DNA of 64,000 nt from Acrasis kona (lineage: Eukaryota; Heterolobosea; Eutetramitea; Acrasida; Acrasidae), in NCBI GenBank assembly GCA_026419775.2, contig JAOPGA020001001.1, positions 44,617-108,616 on the forward strand, read 5' to 3'. Below are positions 1 to 12,117 of the stretch, piece after piece (the first letter of the stretch is position 1; each line of letters opens with the position of its first letter). A program made the position numbers and the translations under genes. Under the pieces are notes generated by a model. The model was not told the DNA's origin, searched no databases, and saw only the letters and a list, made by a program, of their open reading frames with translations.

Positions 1-94
1 ATGATGTTTAATTTTTGAATTACTTTTGATGATATTTTCTCTTTTTTGAATTTCATTATTGAGCACAGGGTGAGCACCGTACATGTATGATTAA

Positions 95-1390
95 TTTACA
101 ACCCTACTTGAAACTAACTTCCAAGGTATTGTGACGTTTACAGACGTAAAAGAGGCTGTACAGGCCAGACAAGAGCTGCAGCACTACCAACTAGATGATT
201 GGCCGTCACCTATCGTGATAAATTTTGCCAAGGCAGGTAGCGCTCCACGTCCCACTTTTAGAAATAACAAATCCAACAATAACAACCACAGAGACAGTCA
301 TAGAGACAGCCGGACGCCGCCGAGGTACGAGCAGAATTATAACAATAACCGACAGCAGAGCTATAAAAGATCATCTCCTCCCGCCTACCAACAACATTTA
401 AACTATGCTCCACAACAAAACCAACATTATCAACAGCCGCCCCAACCTTATCACATGCAGGTACCAGTACCAACTCAACAAGCCGCTCCAACGCCATACT
501 ACATGCCACAAGGACCCGTATACGGACAAACGCAACCAACGGTACCCTATTATAATTATCCACCCTATGCACAGCAACCATACATGCCAGTCTATCATCA
601 CACCACACCATACACAAATCCAGCGGACGACTACGCAAGGCAAGAAGCACGTCCCTACTATTACGATAAACCACAACCAAACGTGCCGTCGCCACCTCGA
701 CTTTATGGAGGCAACAATGAACATTATCACCAACAGCAACATTCATCAGGAGGTGCGTCGGAGGAGAGGGACAAGTTGGGTAACAGGGCCTGCTCTACGT
801 TGTTTGTAACAAACCTCAATCCAAATGTGACTGAGGATGAAATAAAAAATATGTTTCCGCGCGCACAAAGGACATTATTGGGCACAAAGGTTTTGAGACC
901 TGGTGAATATAGAACTGCTTACATTTTTTTTGATTCTGTTCAAGTTGCCATTAATGAACGCCATAGAGCCATGCAGAACGATCGTGATATTGGCGTACAC
1001 TTTTCCAAGAGACCGCAAGATCAATTGTATGGTGACTTTACTCCAGAAAGACAAGAGACACCGCCTCCGTGTTCTCCGTCTCGTAATGTTGACCAATACT
1101 ATGACAATCGTGGTAATCCTGCCACGAGTACCTTGTTTGTAGACTGTCTTCCGCCAGGGTGCAGCGAAATGGATGTCTTTGAAAAATTTAAAAAGTACCT
1201 TCCTGCCTCCATAAAACTTGGTACGAAAGAGTTGCGTGATAATGAGTACAGGACTTGCGTCGTGCAATTCATACAGGTGGATAGAGCCGTTCAAGCTAGA
1301 ACAGAGTTGAATGGGACCATATTTGATCAGAGGTGGCCGAGAACCATGCATATAAACTTTAGAAGGAACGAAGCCAGAAGAAAATATTGA
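95..1390 (+). CDS. RNA-binding protein with RRM domains (5' end missing)
   Basis: This is a 5'-incomplete gene. The frame is open from about 95, its upstream exon lies off the window or behind an unresolved intron, and no ATG begins the conserved part. The first ~40 residues look like the end of one RRM (RNP1-like GIVTFTD). A long Gln/Pro/Tyr/Asn-rich linker of about 175 residues follows. Two further RRM-like modules come next, each opening with an RNP2-like stretch (STLFVTNL near residue 222 and STLFVDCL near 334, counting from 131) and ending in a strand resembling the first repeat. The three modules resemble one another (AVQAR..L motifs), suggesting internal duplication. The family is known to bind single-stranded RNA. 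The disordered linker is typical of RNP-granule proteins, but that role is inference. The frame ends at a TGA after a basic tail. Confidence 0.75.
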   Translation, partial: FTTLLETNFQGIVTFTDVKEAVQARQELQHYQLDDWPSPIVINFAKAGSAPRPTFRNNKSNNNNHRDSHRDSRTPPRYEQNYNNNRQQSYKRSSPPAYQQHLNYAPQQNQHYQQPPQPYHMQVPVPTQQAAPTPYYMPQGPVYGQTQPTVPYYNYPPYAQQPYMPVYHHTTPYTNPADDYARQEARPYYYDKPQPNVPSPPRLYGGNNEHYHQQQHSSGGASEERDKLGNRACSTLFVTNLNPNVTEDEIKNMFPRAQRTLLGTKVLRPGEYRTAYIFFDSVQVAINERHRAMQNDRDIGVHFSKRPQDQLYGDFTPERQETPPPCSPSRNVDQYYDNRGNPATSTLFVDCLPPGCSEMDVFEKFKKYLPASIKLGTKELRDNEYRTCVVQFIQVDRAVQARTELNGTIFDQRWPRTMHINFRRNEARRKY

Positions 1391-1489
1391 AATCTTGGTG
1401 TCGTTAATGTTGTAAACTGTTCATTGAAAAGAACCAATACAATTCGGTTGACTCTTTTAAAGAATTTTTATCATACAGTCCGTCACGCA

Positions 1490-3039
1490 ATGTTGTCAAG
1501 AACTCTCAGACGTACCTTTGCAACAAGCCACAACGTAATTAATTGTTCAATATATCTTGTATTTACTTGTTTGAATTTCCTATAGTCTGTTCAAAAAGCA
1601 GTAAAGCAGGAGAATGGATTTGCTACCAAATTGAAGACATTATTAAACCCAAGCGAAGCTGCTCCATATCCCGCTTTTGACTCTGAATATGGACCCAAAC
1701 AATCACCACTTGAGACCAAAGAATTGTTCGCGCTAGAGGAGAAGAACACCGTCCAAGTAACAAATACATCCAACAACGTTCAAGTCATCTCAAATGTATG
1801 TACCATGCCAGCCATCACACGTAACTCTCATCATAGGATTCCCAAGTAAGAGGAAACTCTGTCGTTAGTATCTATGTGAACGCTGGTTCTCGTCATCAAA
1901 CCTTCAAGAACTTGGGCGTCGCTCACTTTGTAGAAAGATTCTTCTACTCTGCCACCAACAACCGTACCTTCTTACGCATGGTCACTGATTTACAAAAGAC
2001 CGGTGGATATGTGCAAGCCGAAGCAGGAAGAGAAGAGATTGTATATCAATTCGAATCGCTTCGCGACGCCGTTCCTCAATTATTTGAAATCGTGAGCGAC
2101 AGCATCAACCAAGGTCGTCTGCACGACTGGGATCTCTTGAGCAAACAAGAGGCAGTCGAACGCGACCTAGACACTTACTCCTCGTCATCAGAAATCTTGT
2201 TGAACGAGGCATTGCATCAAACCGCCTTCGACCACGCCACGTTGGGCAACAGCTTGATCTGCCCCAGCTTCAATCTGAAGAGCATCACCACCGATCAAGT
2301 CATCGCATACATGAATGCATTGTACGTGCCCAGTCGCATCAATGTGGTCGGCACCAACGTGGATCACTCTGATTTGGTACAAATGACCGAGACCATGTTC
2401 GGCAACATTAAGGAGGAGGGCTTGAACAGAGAGGTTGTGGACCTGCAGAAGTCCCGCTACATTGGTGGCACGTCGCGCATCTATGCCAAGGACGAGAACT
2501 GCGAGAGCGTGTTGGCGTTCAAGAGCAGCGCGTACGTTCCAAGCAAGAAGTACCAAACTTATCAAGTGTTGGTCAAGTTGTTGGGCAACGGTCAACACGG
2601 ATACAGCGGAACCCTCAACAACAGGAGCAGCGTATTGAACCAATTGGCCAATCAACACCAATTGATCAAGGCCAAGGCGTTCAACTTTGCATACAGCGAC
2701 AATGGTTTGATCGGCGTGCACTTGGTTGGAAAGGGAGGCGCCATCACGCAGAGCGCCAACGGAGTGCTCAAGTACGTCAGACAATTGGCCACCAAGGTAG
2801 AGGACAAGGACCTACAGAGAGCAAAGAACATGGCCTTGTTGGAGTTGTCCACTCAATTGGAGACCAGCGCAGGCATCAACGAGTTCCAATCTAGATTCCG
2901 CAGCCAAAAAGAACAATTAGACAACTTGAGAAATGTGACCGCTGCTGACGTGCAAGCTGCAGCTGCAGAAATGTTGAAGACACCACCCACATTTGTAAGC
3001 TATGGTAACATGGACGGATTGAAGACATTAGACGCTTAA
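1490..3039 (+). CDS. UQCRC2: Cytochrome bc1 complex core protein 2 (UQCRC2/QCR2-like)
   Basis: Three exons (1490-1534, 1586-1795, 1837-3039) with GT-AG introns of 51 and 41 nt join in frame to give 485 residues. The N-terminus (MLSRTLRRTFATSHN) is an Arg/Ser-rich mitochondrial presequence. The body is an M16-peptidase fold of two similar halves. The metal-binding HxxEH of active processing peptidases is degenerate here (HFVER in the first half), so it should be a catalytically dead core subunit of respiratory complex III in the inner membrane. Alpha-MPP is the main alternative. I prefer core 2 because the glycine-rich loop of alpha-MPP is not evident and the GSRHQ/NLGVAHF context is core-2-like. 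Exon 3 is rich in C/G-ending codons, unlike its neighbours, as expected of a highly expressed gene. Confidence 0.85.
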
Positions 3040-3100
3040 ATGCATTTTATTTTTGGTGCATGTACAAAAAGAATGGGTTAAAAATAAATTGATGATTGTT

Positions 3101-3673
3101 TTATTGTTTTTTATTGAGTTCTCCACTTAACCATTTGACACCGACGTCTATTCCAGTGTTTTTTAGTGCATTGGTGCCCACAATGTTGAAGGATCGATCT
3201 TTGATTTCTCCCAATCCCATCACATCCGAACATTCTTGTGCTGATAGCGAGCCTTGTATGTCTTGCTTGTTGGCGAAAAATAGAATGGGAATGTTCTTCT
3301 TTTCTGTATTTGTGTTAGTGTGCAGGAGTAGAATCATCTAACCTTTTTCGAGCAACAAGTCCAATTCGTTCTTTGCCACAGTCATTCTCACCCTGTCGGC
3401 AGCGTCTATCACAAATACAACTGCATTTATGTCATCGTAAAAGCTTTCCCAAAGGTTTCTAAACTTCCCTTGTCCAGACATATCAAATACAGAGAATAAC
3501 AGATTCTCCTTCTCAAACTCCTCCACCGAGAATCCAACAGTCGGTGTAACATCAGCAACTTGAGCCTTTTTAGCTTTCAAACTATTTATTATTGTCGTTT
3601 TCCCGCTATTGTCTAACCCACAACATACAATCTTGACCTTCTTCTTTTTGCCAGACGACAACACTGAGCCCAT
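3101..3673 (-). CDS. ARL6: ARL6/BBS3 small GTPase
   Basis: Two exons (3673-3343 and 3303-3101) flank a 39-nt intron and give 177 residues. Gly2 in MGSVLSS is a likely N-myristoylation site. The P-loop GLDNSGKT lies at residues 19-26, switch II contains FDMSGQG, and the guanine-specificity motif reads NKQD. FDMSGQG and NLWESFY, rather than the DVGGQ of ordinary Arf proteins, are diagnostic of ARL6. In the family, GTP-bound ARL6 recruits the BBSome coat to membranes and directs cargo into cilia. The gene ends close to the 3' end of the convergent complex III gene (61 bp between stops). With CEP131, WDR90 and KATNAL2 in this window it argues for a flagellated life stage. Length matches the family. 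Confidence 0.9.
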
Positions 3674-3745
3674 AATGATGTACAGATAAAATAGTAATAG
3701 TCAACAAATTGTGGCGGAATTATTTACATTTATTGTAATACATCA

Positions 3746-6700
3746 TCATTCAATCTTCTTTGAACTTCTCATCAAATAAATATCATCAAAATCTTGTGCA
3801 TCCGTTTCATTTACAAATGCGCTCACTTCTATGCTAGACTCTGGTCTCTTGGTCCTGCTAGTCTTTTGACTGCTCTGAACCACAGAAGCAGAAGCAGCAA
3901 CCGCAGCAGCAGCGGCAGATATTTTTGATTTTTTATGAATGGGCGGCAGAATGACCGTAGTGTCCTCTGGCGTAGCAGGACTATATACAGGTAGCGTGTC
4001 AGGCGATGGTTGCAGATAATAATTAAAGGTTGTAGGTTGAACATCTTGTCTAGCAGAGTAGTGATGAGGAGTAATCTGCAAGTCAAAGGGATCGGCAGTG
4101 ACGGGCAATGACATGGGCTGCATGGGTGATTTCTCGCCAAAGAAACCTTTTCTTTTATATGGGAATGGAGCGTTTGGATTGGTGACCCTCGAGTGTTGCA
4201 CGCTGGTGTGCTCTCTCAAGAATTGCTCCAATATCACATCGTGCGTACCAAAGTGAGTTTTTGATTGATCGCCATTCATCGCATCGATTGCATCGCTCTG
4301 CTGTGATGATGCTTGTTGTTGAGATGATTTATTCAAGTTGCTACGAACTTTCTTCATTTGACGAGGCACACGAGTGGGTTGTGGCAAATAGTGCCTCAAC
4401 ATTTCCTCTGGCATCTCCAAGAAACTAGGATCCAAATCTTCATCCACATGATAGACTCCCATGGCCTTTTCTCTCTCTTGGTTGGTGATTTGTTGCTTCT
4501 TTTGTTCCCATTCCTTATTTCTCTGCAGTAATGCCTGCATCATTCGATGAACATGTGGTGGTGTTTTCGGAGGTTCGTATTGATGAGTGAATTGTTGATC
4601 TTGTCTGACCTGTAACACTTGTTGTACCTCCTCTGCAGTTAATCCCTTACCAACCAACATGTTTGTAATCTTGTCCACGCTTAATTGTTCGTTTCTGTAA
4701 CCAGTCACCGTGTTACTTCTCTTGTTGAGTAAATTGATTGGTTGCGATGCATCGGTCGATGATTGAATTGATTCTTGCAAAGCTACGCTCCAATTCATGT
4801 CCTTTTGTGTTAATTGAGCAGTGGGGGTGCTTGGTTTATGTGGCATGATCAAATCGCCTTCGTCTTTTTGCCATGGTTTATATGCAGTGTTGTTACTTAC
4901 TTGTTCTTCTTGTTGATGGGGTGGTGGTGGTGGTAATAATGGTTGTTGTGATCTGAATGGAATCATTGTGGGTGGCGATGGCGATCTTCTATCCATCTTA
5001 CGTGGTGCTTCTCTCTTGTGTATTTCTGCGCTCTGTGTAATTTGTATTTCGTCATTCTCTGGTCTTGCTTTTGGAGGGGTCAATCCCGTTCTCTTTTTCA
5101 TTAATTGTAGACCCATTCCCTCTTCGTTATCGCTATCATCGTCATCGTGATGATCATCGCTAATGATTAATTGATTGGGTGTTTTTAATACACCTTGTTG
5201 TTGTCTTGACAGGTGACGTAACTTTGAAACATAGTTACCGTATCGACCCTTTGGACCATCCGTCGATGGCGATGATGATGATGTTAATTGATCTTCTTCT
5301 TGATCCAGTAGCGTCTTTACTGCATGTGACGTCAGTTCATCAGATCTCACATCTTGATCAATGTCCTTCGTATCTACATCATCAGTGTTATTGGTATCAT
5401 CCTTGATTATACCAGCGATCGAATCACTCACCAATACTTGTTTAGAATCACTCAATTGATTCTTCTTCTTCTTCTTCTTCTTGTGAACCTTATCATCATC
5501 GCTCGAATCAATTTCTTCGGAGTCTCTTAATCTAGTCATACTATCCGATAATCCTCTCCTCCTAGCACCAGTGCCATTATTCAGCGATTTCTTCTTGGTG
5601 CTCTTCTTCTTATCTCCTTCATCCATCGCCACTTCATCATCATCATCATGTTCGCTCTTTAAATTTACCTGAATCGATACGTGATGATGCTTTAGCGATC
5701 CCTTGAACGTAGCAACCAACGATTCGCACATGTGAAGCGTATTTAGTAAATTCTCTACCTGACTCTTGAATTGATAAGCAGCATCCGATAACTTCTCGTT
5801 GGTTGGTTCCAACGCCCTGTTCAACTGTAATAATTTATTTCTGCTCAGCGTATATTGTTCGAAATTCCTCTTGTCTATCAAATTCATGAATGCGTTGGTG
5901 AACACGTTAAGGTATTTCCTAATCTTGACGAGGAACGAATCGCGATCCGTAATTTCCACCAACAACAAGTTGAATCCTTGATTCAAGTGGGTCATCATCT
6001 CGTTGACTTTTGTTTTGTACTTGATGATTGTTTTATTTGCCATGCTACATCTGATTTGTAATGCTTCGCATTGTGATTTTAATTGACTCAAGCTGATCAG
6101 CGTGGTGCTGCTCATGTTGGTGACCGCTTGATGATTGTGGTTGACCTGCAACTGACCAAATTTCGCTTGTTCCAAATCCTTCAATCGTTGCTCCAACAAT
6201 AATTGATAACTACGATTACGATTGCGAGATGATTCCAACATTTGAATTTTTTCGATCAAGCTCCTACACAGCTCCACTGTTTTTTGTGCCTTTTCGTCGT
6301 GATTGGTGATGGATTCCATCTCTGCCATTCTAGCGTTCATCACCTCCATCAACGGCCTGTCCATCATCATTCCTGATTCGTCGTCTTCGAACGTGGATGA
6401 CGCGGACGATGCGGTGCTCGTTCTGCTGTTGATCTTGTGCAGATGAGATTGTGCATTCTTTTTTTTGGATTGGTATTGATTACGATTGAATCCCATGATT
6501 GCATTATGCGTTTCGGTCATGTTGATCATTCGTTCCAGATCGGCGTGTAGTTTGGCGTGATCTTGTAGGAACCAATCGTAGGCATCGGACGATTCGAACA
6601 TTAATTTATTTTGTTGCTTGATGATTTCTGCGTGAATGTTGTCGATCATTGTTTTTTGAGTGTTGAGGAAAACTAACCATCTGGGATGGAATTGTTCTTC

Positions 6701-9189
6701 GAAGCTAGTGAACGATGGATAATTGGATCCGTTCAATAATGATTTTAGATTCTTCATGTAGGTGCGCAAGTTTAAAAGTGGGTCCAATGCGTTCGTTTTC
6801 TCTCCGAGGTAACTGGGTGGTTGTTGAGCGTTGGGAGCGACTCCGAGTGATTTTGGCGATTTGGATCTCTTGACGTTTCCTTTTAGTTTGTTGCTCACGT
6901 TTTGTTTCTTTTTTAATTTGGAGTGGGGACGCGATGATGTTGGCGTTGACTCGTTGTGATGGGGTGGATTGATGGGCGTGCCTGGTGTGCCTGGAGTGTT
7001 GGTTGGGTGGTGATGTAATTTGTTGGTGGATGATGACCTGGAGATGTCACCTGGTGTGGTGCGAACGGGTTCTGGACTATCTGGTTCCGTCACTAGGTTG
7101 ATGGTGCAGTCGATGGAGTCGTCGTTCATTTCGTTTAATTGTTGCGATAACGCCTTGCCTCTTTCTTTGGCTTCTCTTTTCTTTTGTCTGACTGCTTTGA
7201 TGGCTCTGATGGCGCTCTCCATGTCGTTTTGTTGTTCTTGTTCGTCGCCTTCATTCTCGTCGTCAATATCCTCTCCGCCCAGTAACATTCTTAATAGTTT
7301 GTAATCGGTTTGAACTCCTACTTCGAACTTTTCTGCTTGTTGTTGTTGTTCAAGCACTTGAATGTAATTCTTCATTTCTTCAATGTCTTGTAATTGTTTT
7401 AACTTTGTTTCCTCTTCCTCTCTTCTTCTTTGTTCTTCCTTTTCCTTTTCCTTCTCGTGATTCTCAAAGAGTGCTAATAGGGAGGGATCGTTGGATATGA
7501 TTCTGGATAAATTCTCCTGTAATTCCTTAATTTTGTTTCTGAGGGATGTATTATCGGTTACTAAATGTTGATTTTCTCTCATCAGGTGCGTGAAGCTGTA
7601 TACGTGCGGGGAAGAGTTTGTATTGTTTGGGTCCGTATTCATTTGGAAACTGCTTGCTCTGGCCTCGTCCGCAACCGATGGTCTGGTGTGGGATACCATG
7701 AGATTGGAAAGAGGTCCCGTGTCGGATTTTTTTTGTTTCTCGAAACTATTGTATAATTGATGGTATTGTACAATCGACACCTTGTGATGGGGGAGAGTTC
7801 TTAATTTTTGACGAAGTGATGCATTCTCTCCATCTAGTTCCACCACAATTCTCACGAGAAAGTCTTTTTCGATTTGTAAAGCCGTCTTTGTATGGTTTGT
7901 ATGTACAGTGCATTTTGCAAACGTCGTGATTTTGCGTTCAAGCTCGATTTTTGTAAACTTTCTTGTTGAGAATTAGGATTGTTTGACTGCAATACCCTGC
8001 TGATGAGCTCGTCGTCATCGGCATCTTCATAAGATGCCATTAAAAGCTTCCTAAAGTCCTCTTTGGCTTGTATCTCATTCTTGAGCGTCTCTCTCAGTTC
8101 TTTGACTTCTTGTTCAATGTGATGTGCTACTACTTGTTCTCTTTTTAATGTTTTTATCAAGACTGCATTCTTGGCGTAGTTTTGATCAGCCTTTTCTCTC
8201 ATCTTGTTGATAAATCGACCGCTACGTTCTACAAGAGATGACATGCGCTGCTTGAATGCATTAAAGGAAACACGAAGAGCGGTATTTGGAGCTGGACCAT
8301 CCTCTATTACTGCCTCATCTTTTTCTTGAGAGGTGAATTGAGCTGATGATAACATTGGTTGTATAAATGTCATCATCTCGTCTAACGCATACTTTATACA
8401 TTGCGTATTTTCGCTTATGTAATCTCCGCTCTCAGTAAACAACCATTTCTCCTCTTCGTTGAGCACCTCGAGCTTATACAACATCTCCTGAAGACCTACA
8501 TCTGATTTATGCTCAATCAAATTATCTAGATTTTTTGCTTTAGCTTGCTTAATTTTTGTAGGAGGAGCGGTGCTATCGTCATCTTTGTAAGAGGACGACC
8601 TGATGGACCGAATCAATTCATCCCACCTTTTACCCCTCTCATCCATCGATTCTCCAGACTCACTTAGAATCTGTTCTAATACTGGTTTATTACGAACCTC
8701 GCTCCATAGAAGCAAATCTGCTTCAACGGCCATTCTTTCCAATAAATTTTGATTTTGTTGCTTTAGTGTCAACTCGATATTGTCTTTTGTCCTATCAAGA
8801 TATTGTTGCCTCTTTTTAAAACTACCTAATACCCTTTCCATCTCTTCTTCTTCGTTTTCCTCTATTTTACGAGAAAATCTATCGTTTCGGTTCGATATGG
8901 GTTGAAAAGGCGTCGGATTTAGGTTAGGCATTTTTGAAGCGATGGTCTCAGAGAGTATTTGCATTTTATGATCAAAGTCGTTCACGTCATCAGTTTGAAT
9001 AGGAGTTCCGCTTTCTAATTTCTTCTTCCTTTCCATCTGCATTAACATCATCATAATCATCTCAGGAATAATTTTGACGTGTTCGTTGTCATTCATAAGT
9101 CGAGACATCTTCGCATTGTGACCATCACCATCAGTTCTCTCCTCGCTATCTTTCGATGGCTCTTCTTGGTTCATTGTTATACTGGCCAA
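3746..9189 (-). CDS. Giant coiled-coil protein, 1801 residues, unrecognised
   Basis: Two long reading frames overlap near 7852 in different frames. A 38-nt GT-AG intron at 7958-7995, with a CTAAT-like branch site, joins them cleanly into exons 9189-7996 and 7957-3746 (398 + 1403 residues). The continuous alternative frame upstream of 7855 (for example LQIEKDFLVRIV) is clearly coding, which supports the splice. The protein is charged and rich in heptad-like Glu/Gln/Lys/Leu stretches over most of residues 60-1100. Low-complexity Ser/Asp/His tracts (poly-Lys, poly-Asp) follow, then a disordered Pro/Gln-rich C-terminus with an alanine run. No catalytic domain is visible. It could be a cytoskeletal or centrosomal scaffold, but nothing in the sequence proves that. 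Local trinucleotide runs (TTC, ATC) encode the poly-Lys and acidic tracts. Confidence 0.7.
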
Positions 9190-9297
9190 CCACTGTACTT
9201 CATGCGCGAGCGGTTATCAAAAATGGTTACAAGTAATCTTTAAAATCAAACGCACATGGTGGATACGCAAACATAATCAAATCAGTTAAAAGACAAA

Positions 9298-10073
9298 CTA
9301 TTTTAATATACAACCACTGAGTGTATGGTTTGAGTTTCTGTGGTGCGCTTCATCACCTCTTACACAGAGTACGACCTGCCTCAATGTTGCGTCTGCGTTC
9401 AGTTTATAATAATTAATTGCGAGCTTTGGAACTTGGATGTCTAGCACTTCAGGTACTCCTCTATCGATTGCCTGAAGAAAGTCAGTATAATACCAAACCG
9501 CCTCCTCTTCCATGTATCCGACTACTCTATGGCAAAAGTTTCTACTGACCAAGTATGAAGCGCAGTACAAAACAAAATAGACAACTGTCGCAAAGAAGAT
9601 TAATATTGTCTCTAAAATGCTGGGCTTAATAACCTCCGCCCACAACATTAAATGTGTTCTTTCATTCTCTGATTCTTCTAGCAGTGCGGCAATACGTTTC
9701 TCTTCCTCTGGCGATGACGCCCCAAAAATGTAGTGAAGAACACCACCAACAAGTCCGGGTATTGAAGCGCATGCTTCAAGAAAAACACCATGGTGTACAA
9801 ACCTTCCTGAGAAAATGTATCTTGTTAGAAACCTAACAATATAAACAATGGAAAAGGCAATGTAATCGGACAGCACTTGGGGTTCAAAGTGGTAGTTTGT
9901 ATCAATATTTTCTAACTGTTCAAAATCAACGTTTGTTCTGTCTGCACCTTCAAAGTGTCTTGAGTAGTGCTCTCTTGTATCGCTGGTGTGTTGTGTTTTC
10001 ATGTCCGATACTTCCGTTTCTATTTTAATTCGGCATGGAAGATAAAAAACCGGAGTCGGCAAATACCAATTAG
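9298..10073 (-). CDS. AOX: Alternative oxidase (AOX), main exon
   Basis: This di-iron quinol oxidase of the inner mitochondrial membrane reduces oxygen to water without proton pumping. All four AOX signature blocks are visible in order: FLEACASIPGLVGG (first iron-ligand Glu), ENERTH (Glu and His), MEEEA, and RGDEAHHR ending near NH. Two hydrophobic helices lie at about residues 62-83 and 149-171 of the 254-residue stretch read from 10062. No ATG begins the conserved part, and an upstream stop shows the exon starts after an acceptor at about 10073 (CAG before CTAATTGG). A first exon with an ATG around 10150-10190 is likely but its donor is not certain, so the presequence is not assigned. The C-terminus is short but complete past the last iron ligands. 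Confidence 0.9.
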
Positions 10074-10723
10074 CTGTTGCTCAACAGGTTCAAACAGGTA
10101 TGAAAGAGATATAATATTGAAACAAGATTAGTTACAAGGCAGCAAATATAAAAACTATAGGTTAAAGTCGTCATGAAGGCGGAATACATTTGTGTGCATG
10201 ACTACTAGGGTTGATTATGATTTGATTCCTCTACGCCACCAGAACTGGCGCAACAGTACTCAAATACATTTTATATTCAAACAACAAATTAATTAGGACT
10301 ACATACATCATGCCATGTAATGTAAAACATGATTTCAACATTGTAAATGCATATCCATGTGCGTCTAACGAGATACTAGTAGAGCTCATAAATTATTTCG
10401 CTCCCACATTCTTTAGTTGGCTGCACTCTATTTTCTCGATCCAAAACATTAGAATAATTCCATAACAAAATGATTTGATTGTACTTTGAGCTATTAATAG
10501 TAAGTATCATAGATGAAAAGTATTTCACTTTCACACAAAGCAGTTTTATAAAAATGTACATCTGTCAGACAAATCCAAATTCAATTCAGATGAATTGTAA
10601 TCAGTAATCCAAAGAAACATCTGAACTGCTTACCCAAACAGTAATCTCGTCATCAAACTACATCCGTCAATTAAATTTACAAAATCGTGTTTATTACAAG
10701 TGCAATCTCTTCAACGTGATGTT
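10074..10723. other. Non-coding stretch upstream of AOX
   Basis: About 650 bp. It probably holds the missing first AOX exon and its promoter at the left. The rest shows only short AT-rich frames without codon bias, and I see no RNA gene or repeat. Confidence 0.4.
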
Positions 10724-11090
10724 CTATTGATTGCGACACATATCCTTTGAATTGAAATTTTCATTTTCCTCCGGAGTATATTGCATAACAAAGTTGTCGA
10801 CCTCTATGAAGAACCTATCTAGTTTTTCCGTAGACTTTGAAGATGCAAGCTCAATCCTTCTTAGTTTGACGCTCTTCTGATTTCTATTTGTACGATGTGC
10901 TTCCGTCAATATGCTCTGGTGTGCCTTCCAATCTGTTTGGTTATCTTTCATGTTTTGATTTTTTGCAAGTTTTTTTACGAATTTATCGATTAATAATCCG
11001 TGTGGAGAATAATAAACTGCCGCGGGAGTGACGGGGAGATTTATACCGAATTCTGCCACTACCAAAATGGTAATATAGTTAAGTAACCCT
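10724..11090 (-). CDS. Coding-like exon of an unrecognised gene
   Basis: An open frame of about 113 residues, basic and hydrophilic, begins from a non-ATG codon at 11065. It contains AEFGINLPVTPAAVYY at the start and an acidic tail ending in MCRNQ. An in-frame stop lies a little upstream with no ATG between, so the frame should begin at a splice acceptor; TTTTGGTAG at about 11059-11067 is a candidate. A first exon could start with an ATG around 11096-11110, but the only intron that fits would be 29 nt, shorter than any other here. A second coding-like stretch on the same strand lies at 11146-11268 and may be part of the same gene or of a decayed one. No function assigned. Confidence 0.35.
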
Positions 11091-11145
11091 TAAACATCTG
11101 ATAATACATCAACATGTATCCTCTAAAAGATAAAAATTGATGTCA

Positions 11146-11268
11146 TTCATCAAGTATATTGTCAAAGTCACCCGTGTCTCTGTCTATAAAGTACCTGCCA
11201 TTCTGATTTTGTTTGCATTCATTGTATATTTTGATCTCGCTATTTATCGACTAAGTGAGGGAGGTTTA
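11146..11268 (-). pseudogene. Coding-like fragment with a BTB/T1-like motif
   Basis: A reading of about 35 residues contains NGRYFIDRDTGDFDNIL, which resembles the end of the BTB/T1 domain of KCTD-type proteins (consensus like YFIDRD...F..IL). An acceptor-like CTTAG sits just before it, and a stop follows after two acidic residues. No convincing donor joins it to the frame at 10724-11065, although that frame opens with AEFGI, similar to what follows in BTB/T1 proteins. It may be an exon of an unresolved gene or a relic. Evidence is one short motif only. Confidence 0.25.
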
Positions 11269-12117
11269 CCATCATTTTAAACGATATTCTCCAAAGAAAA
11301 TCAAAGGTTTTTGATGATCTGTGATGCAACTATTAATGAACTAAATGCGATCTTACAGCTCTAATTTTTTATTATGTGATACAACATTTTGTAATGTGCT
11401 CATGTGAAATACTATGAATGCAATGTTTTATAATTGCTAGGTCTATGTTGGATCTTATACATAAACTGTCCTTTTTGTCTGTTGATCTCTTTTTTTGAAG
11501 TAATCATACTTCTTGATTGCAGAAATTAATTTCTTCAAGTTCCGTCTTTTGTTGTTTCTTTCCATCATCTTCCATCTGCAGGCAAAGTATTTTCTCTAAT
11601 TTGCTGCAAGTTGAATTCTAATTTGATGAACCGTAGGTTTGTCACGGGTACAAAATAGAATTACTTTATACATGTGCATATATAACATCGTCCACATTGC
11701 TTCAAAAAGTCCATGTACACTTATCAACCTTCATAAGCGCTTCCGTTGCTGCTTCCGTTTGTTTCAGTTCTCATTGTCAACCATGGATCGATGAGACCAA
11801 GGACATAGCACTAATGGGGAGATTGCTATACATTTCGAAGACCCCTCAGACAGAGCTAAACGCCCTTATAAAGCACTTAGGATTGAGTGGAGTGAATTGG
11901 TGAGGTGGTACATACGCTGTAGGCGTGTGTAACAAATTTTTTTATTTAAAAGTGATTCAAACGTTACCAGTAATAATGACGGTGTTCTCAAAAATGGATT
12001 ACTCTGCAATTCTATTAAATTTTCTCGCGGGTGACTGTCACATTTTTTGCAATAATAACTTTATGATTTCAATAAGTTTTTTATAAACATATTTTTATTA
12101 TATATTCTTCACAAACT
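11269..12117. other. Intergenic stretch with no confident gene
   Basis: Mostly AT-rich. At about 11800-11935 on the plus strand two overlapping frames look weakly coding; one contains HFEDPSDRAKRPYKALRI. The frames are short, lack a start and do not join to anything nearby. I see no RNA gene or repeat. Confidence 0.3.

Noticed and set aside
258-746. Long minus-strand frame opposite the RRM gene linker
   Set aside because: It mirrors the Gln/Pro/Tyr-rich repeats of the plus-strand gene and shows no domain; a shadow frame.
2188-2784. 198-codon minus-strand frame inside the complex III gene
   Set aside because: It lies wholly opposite conserved UQCRC2 coding sequence and its composition follows that gene's C/G-ending codon bias.
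7300-7460. TTC/TTG-rich tracts as microsatellite repeats
   Set aside because: They encode Gln/Glu coiled-coil in the giant protein; no evidence of a separate repeat element.
7852-7855. Frameshift or gene boundary between the two coiled-coil frames
   Set aside because: A 38-nt GT-AG intron at 7958-7995 with a branch-like CTAAT joins them in frame, and coding signal continues upstream of 7855 in the second frame.
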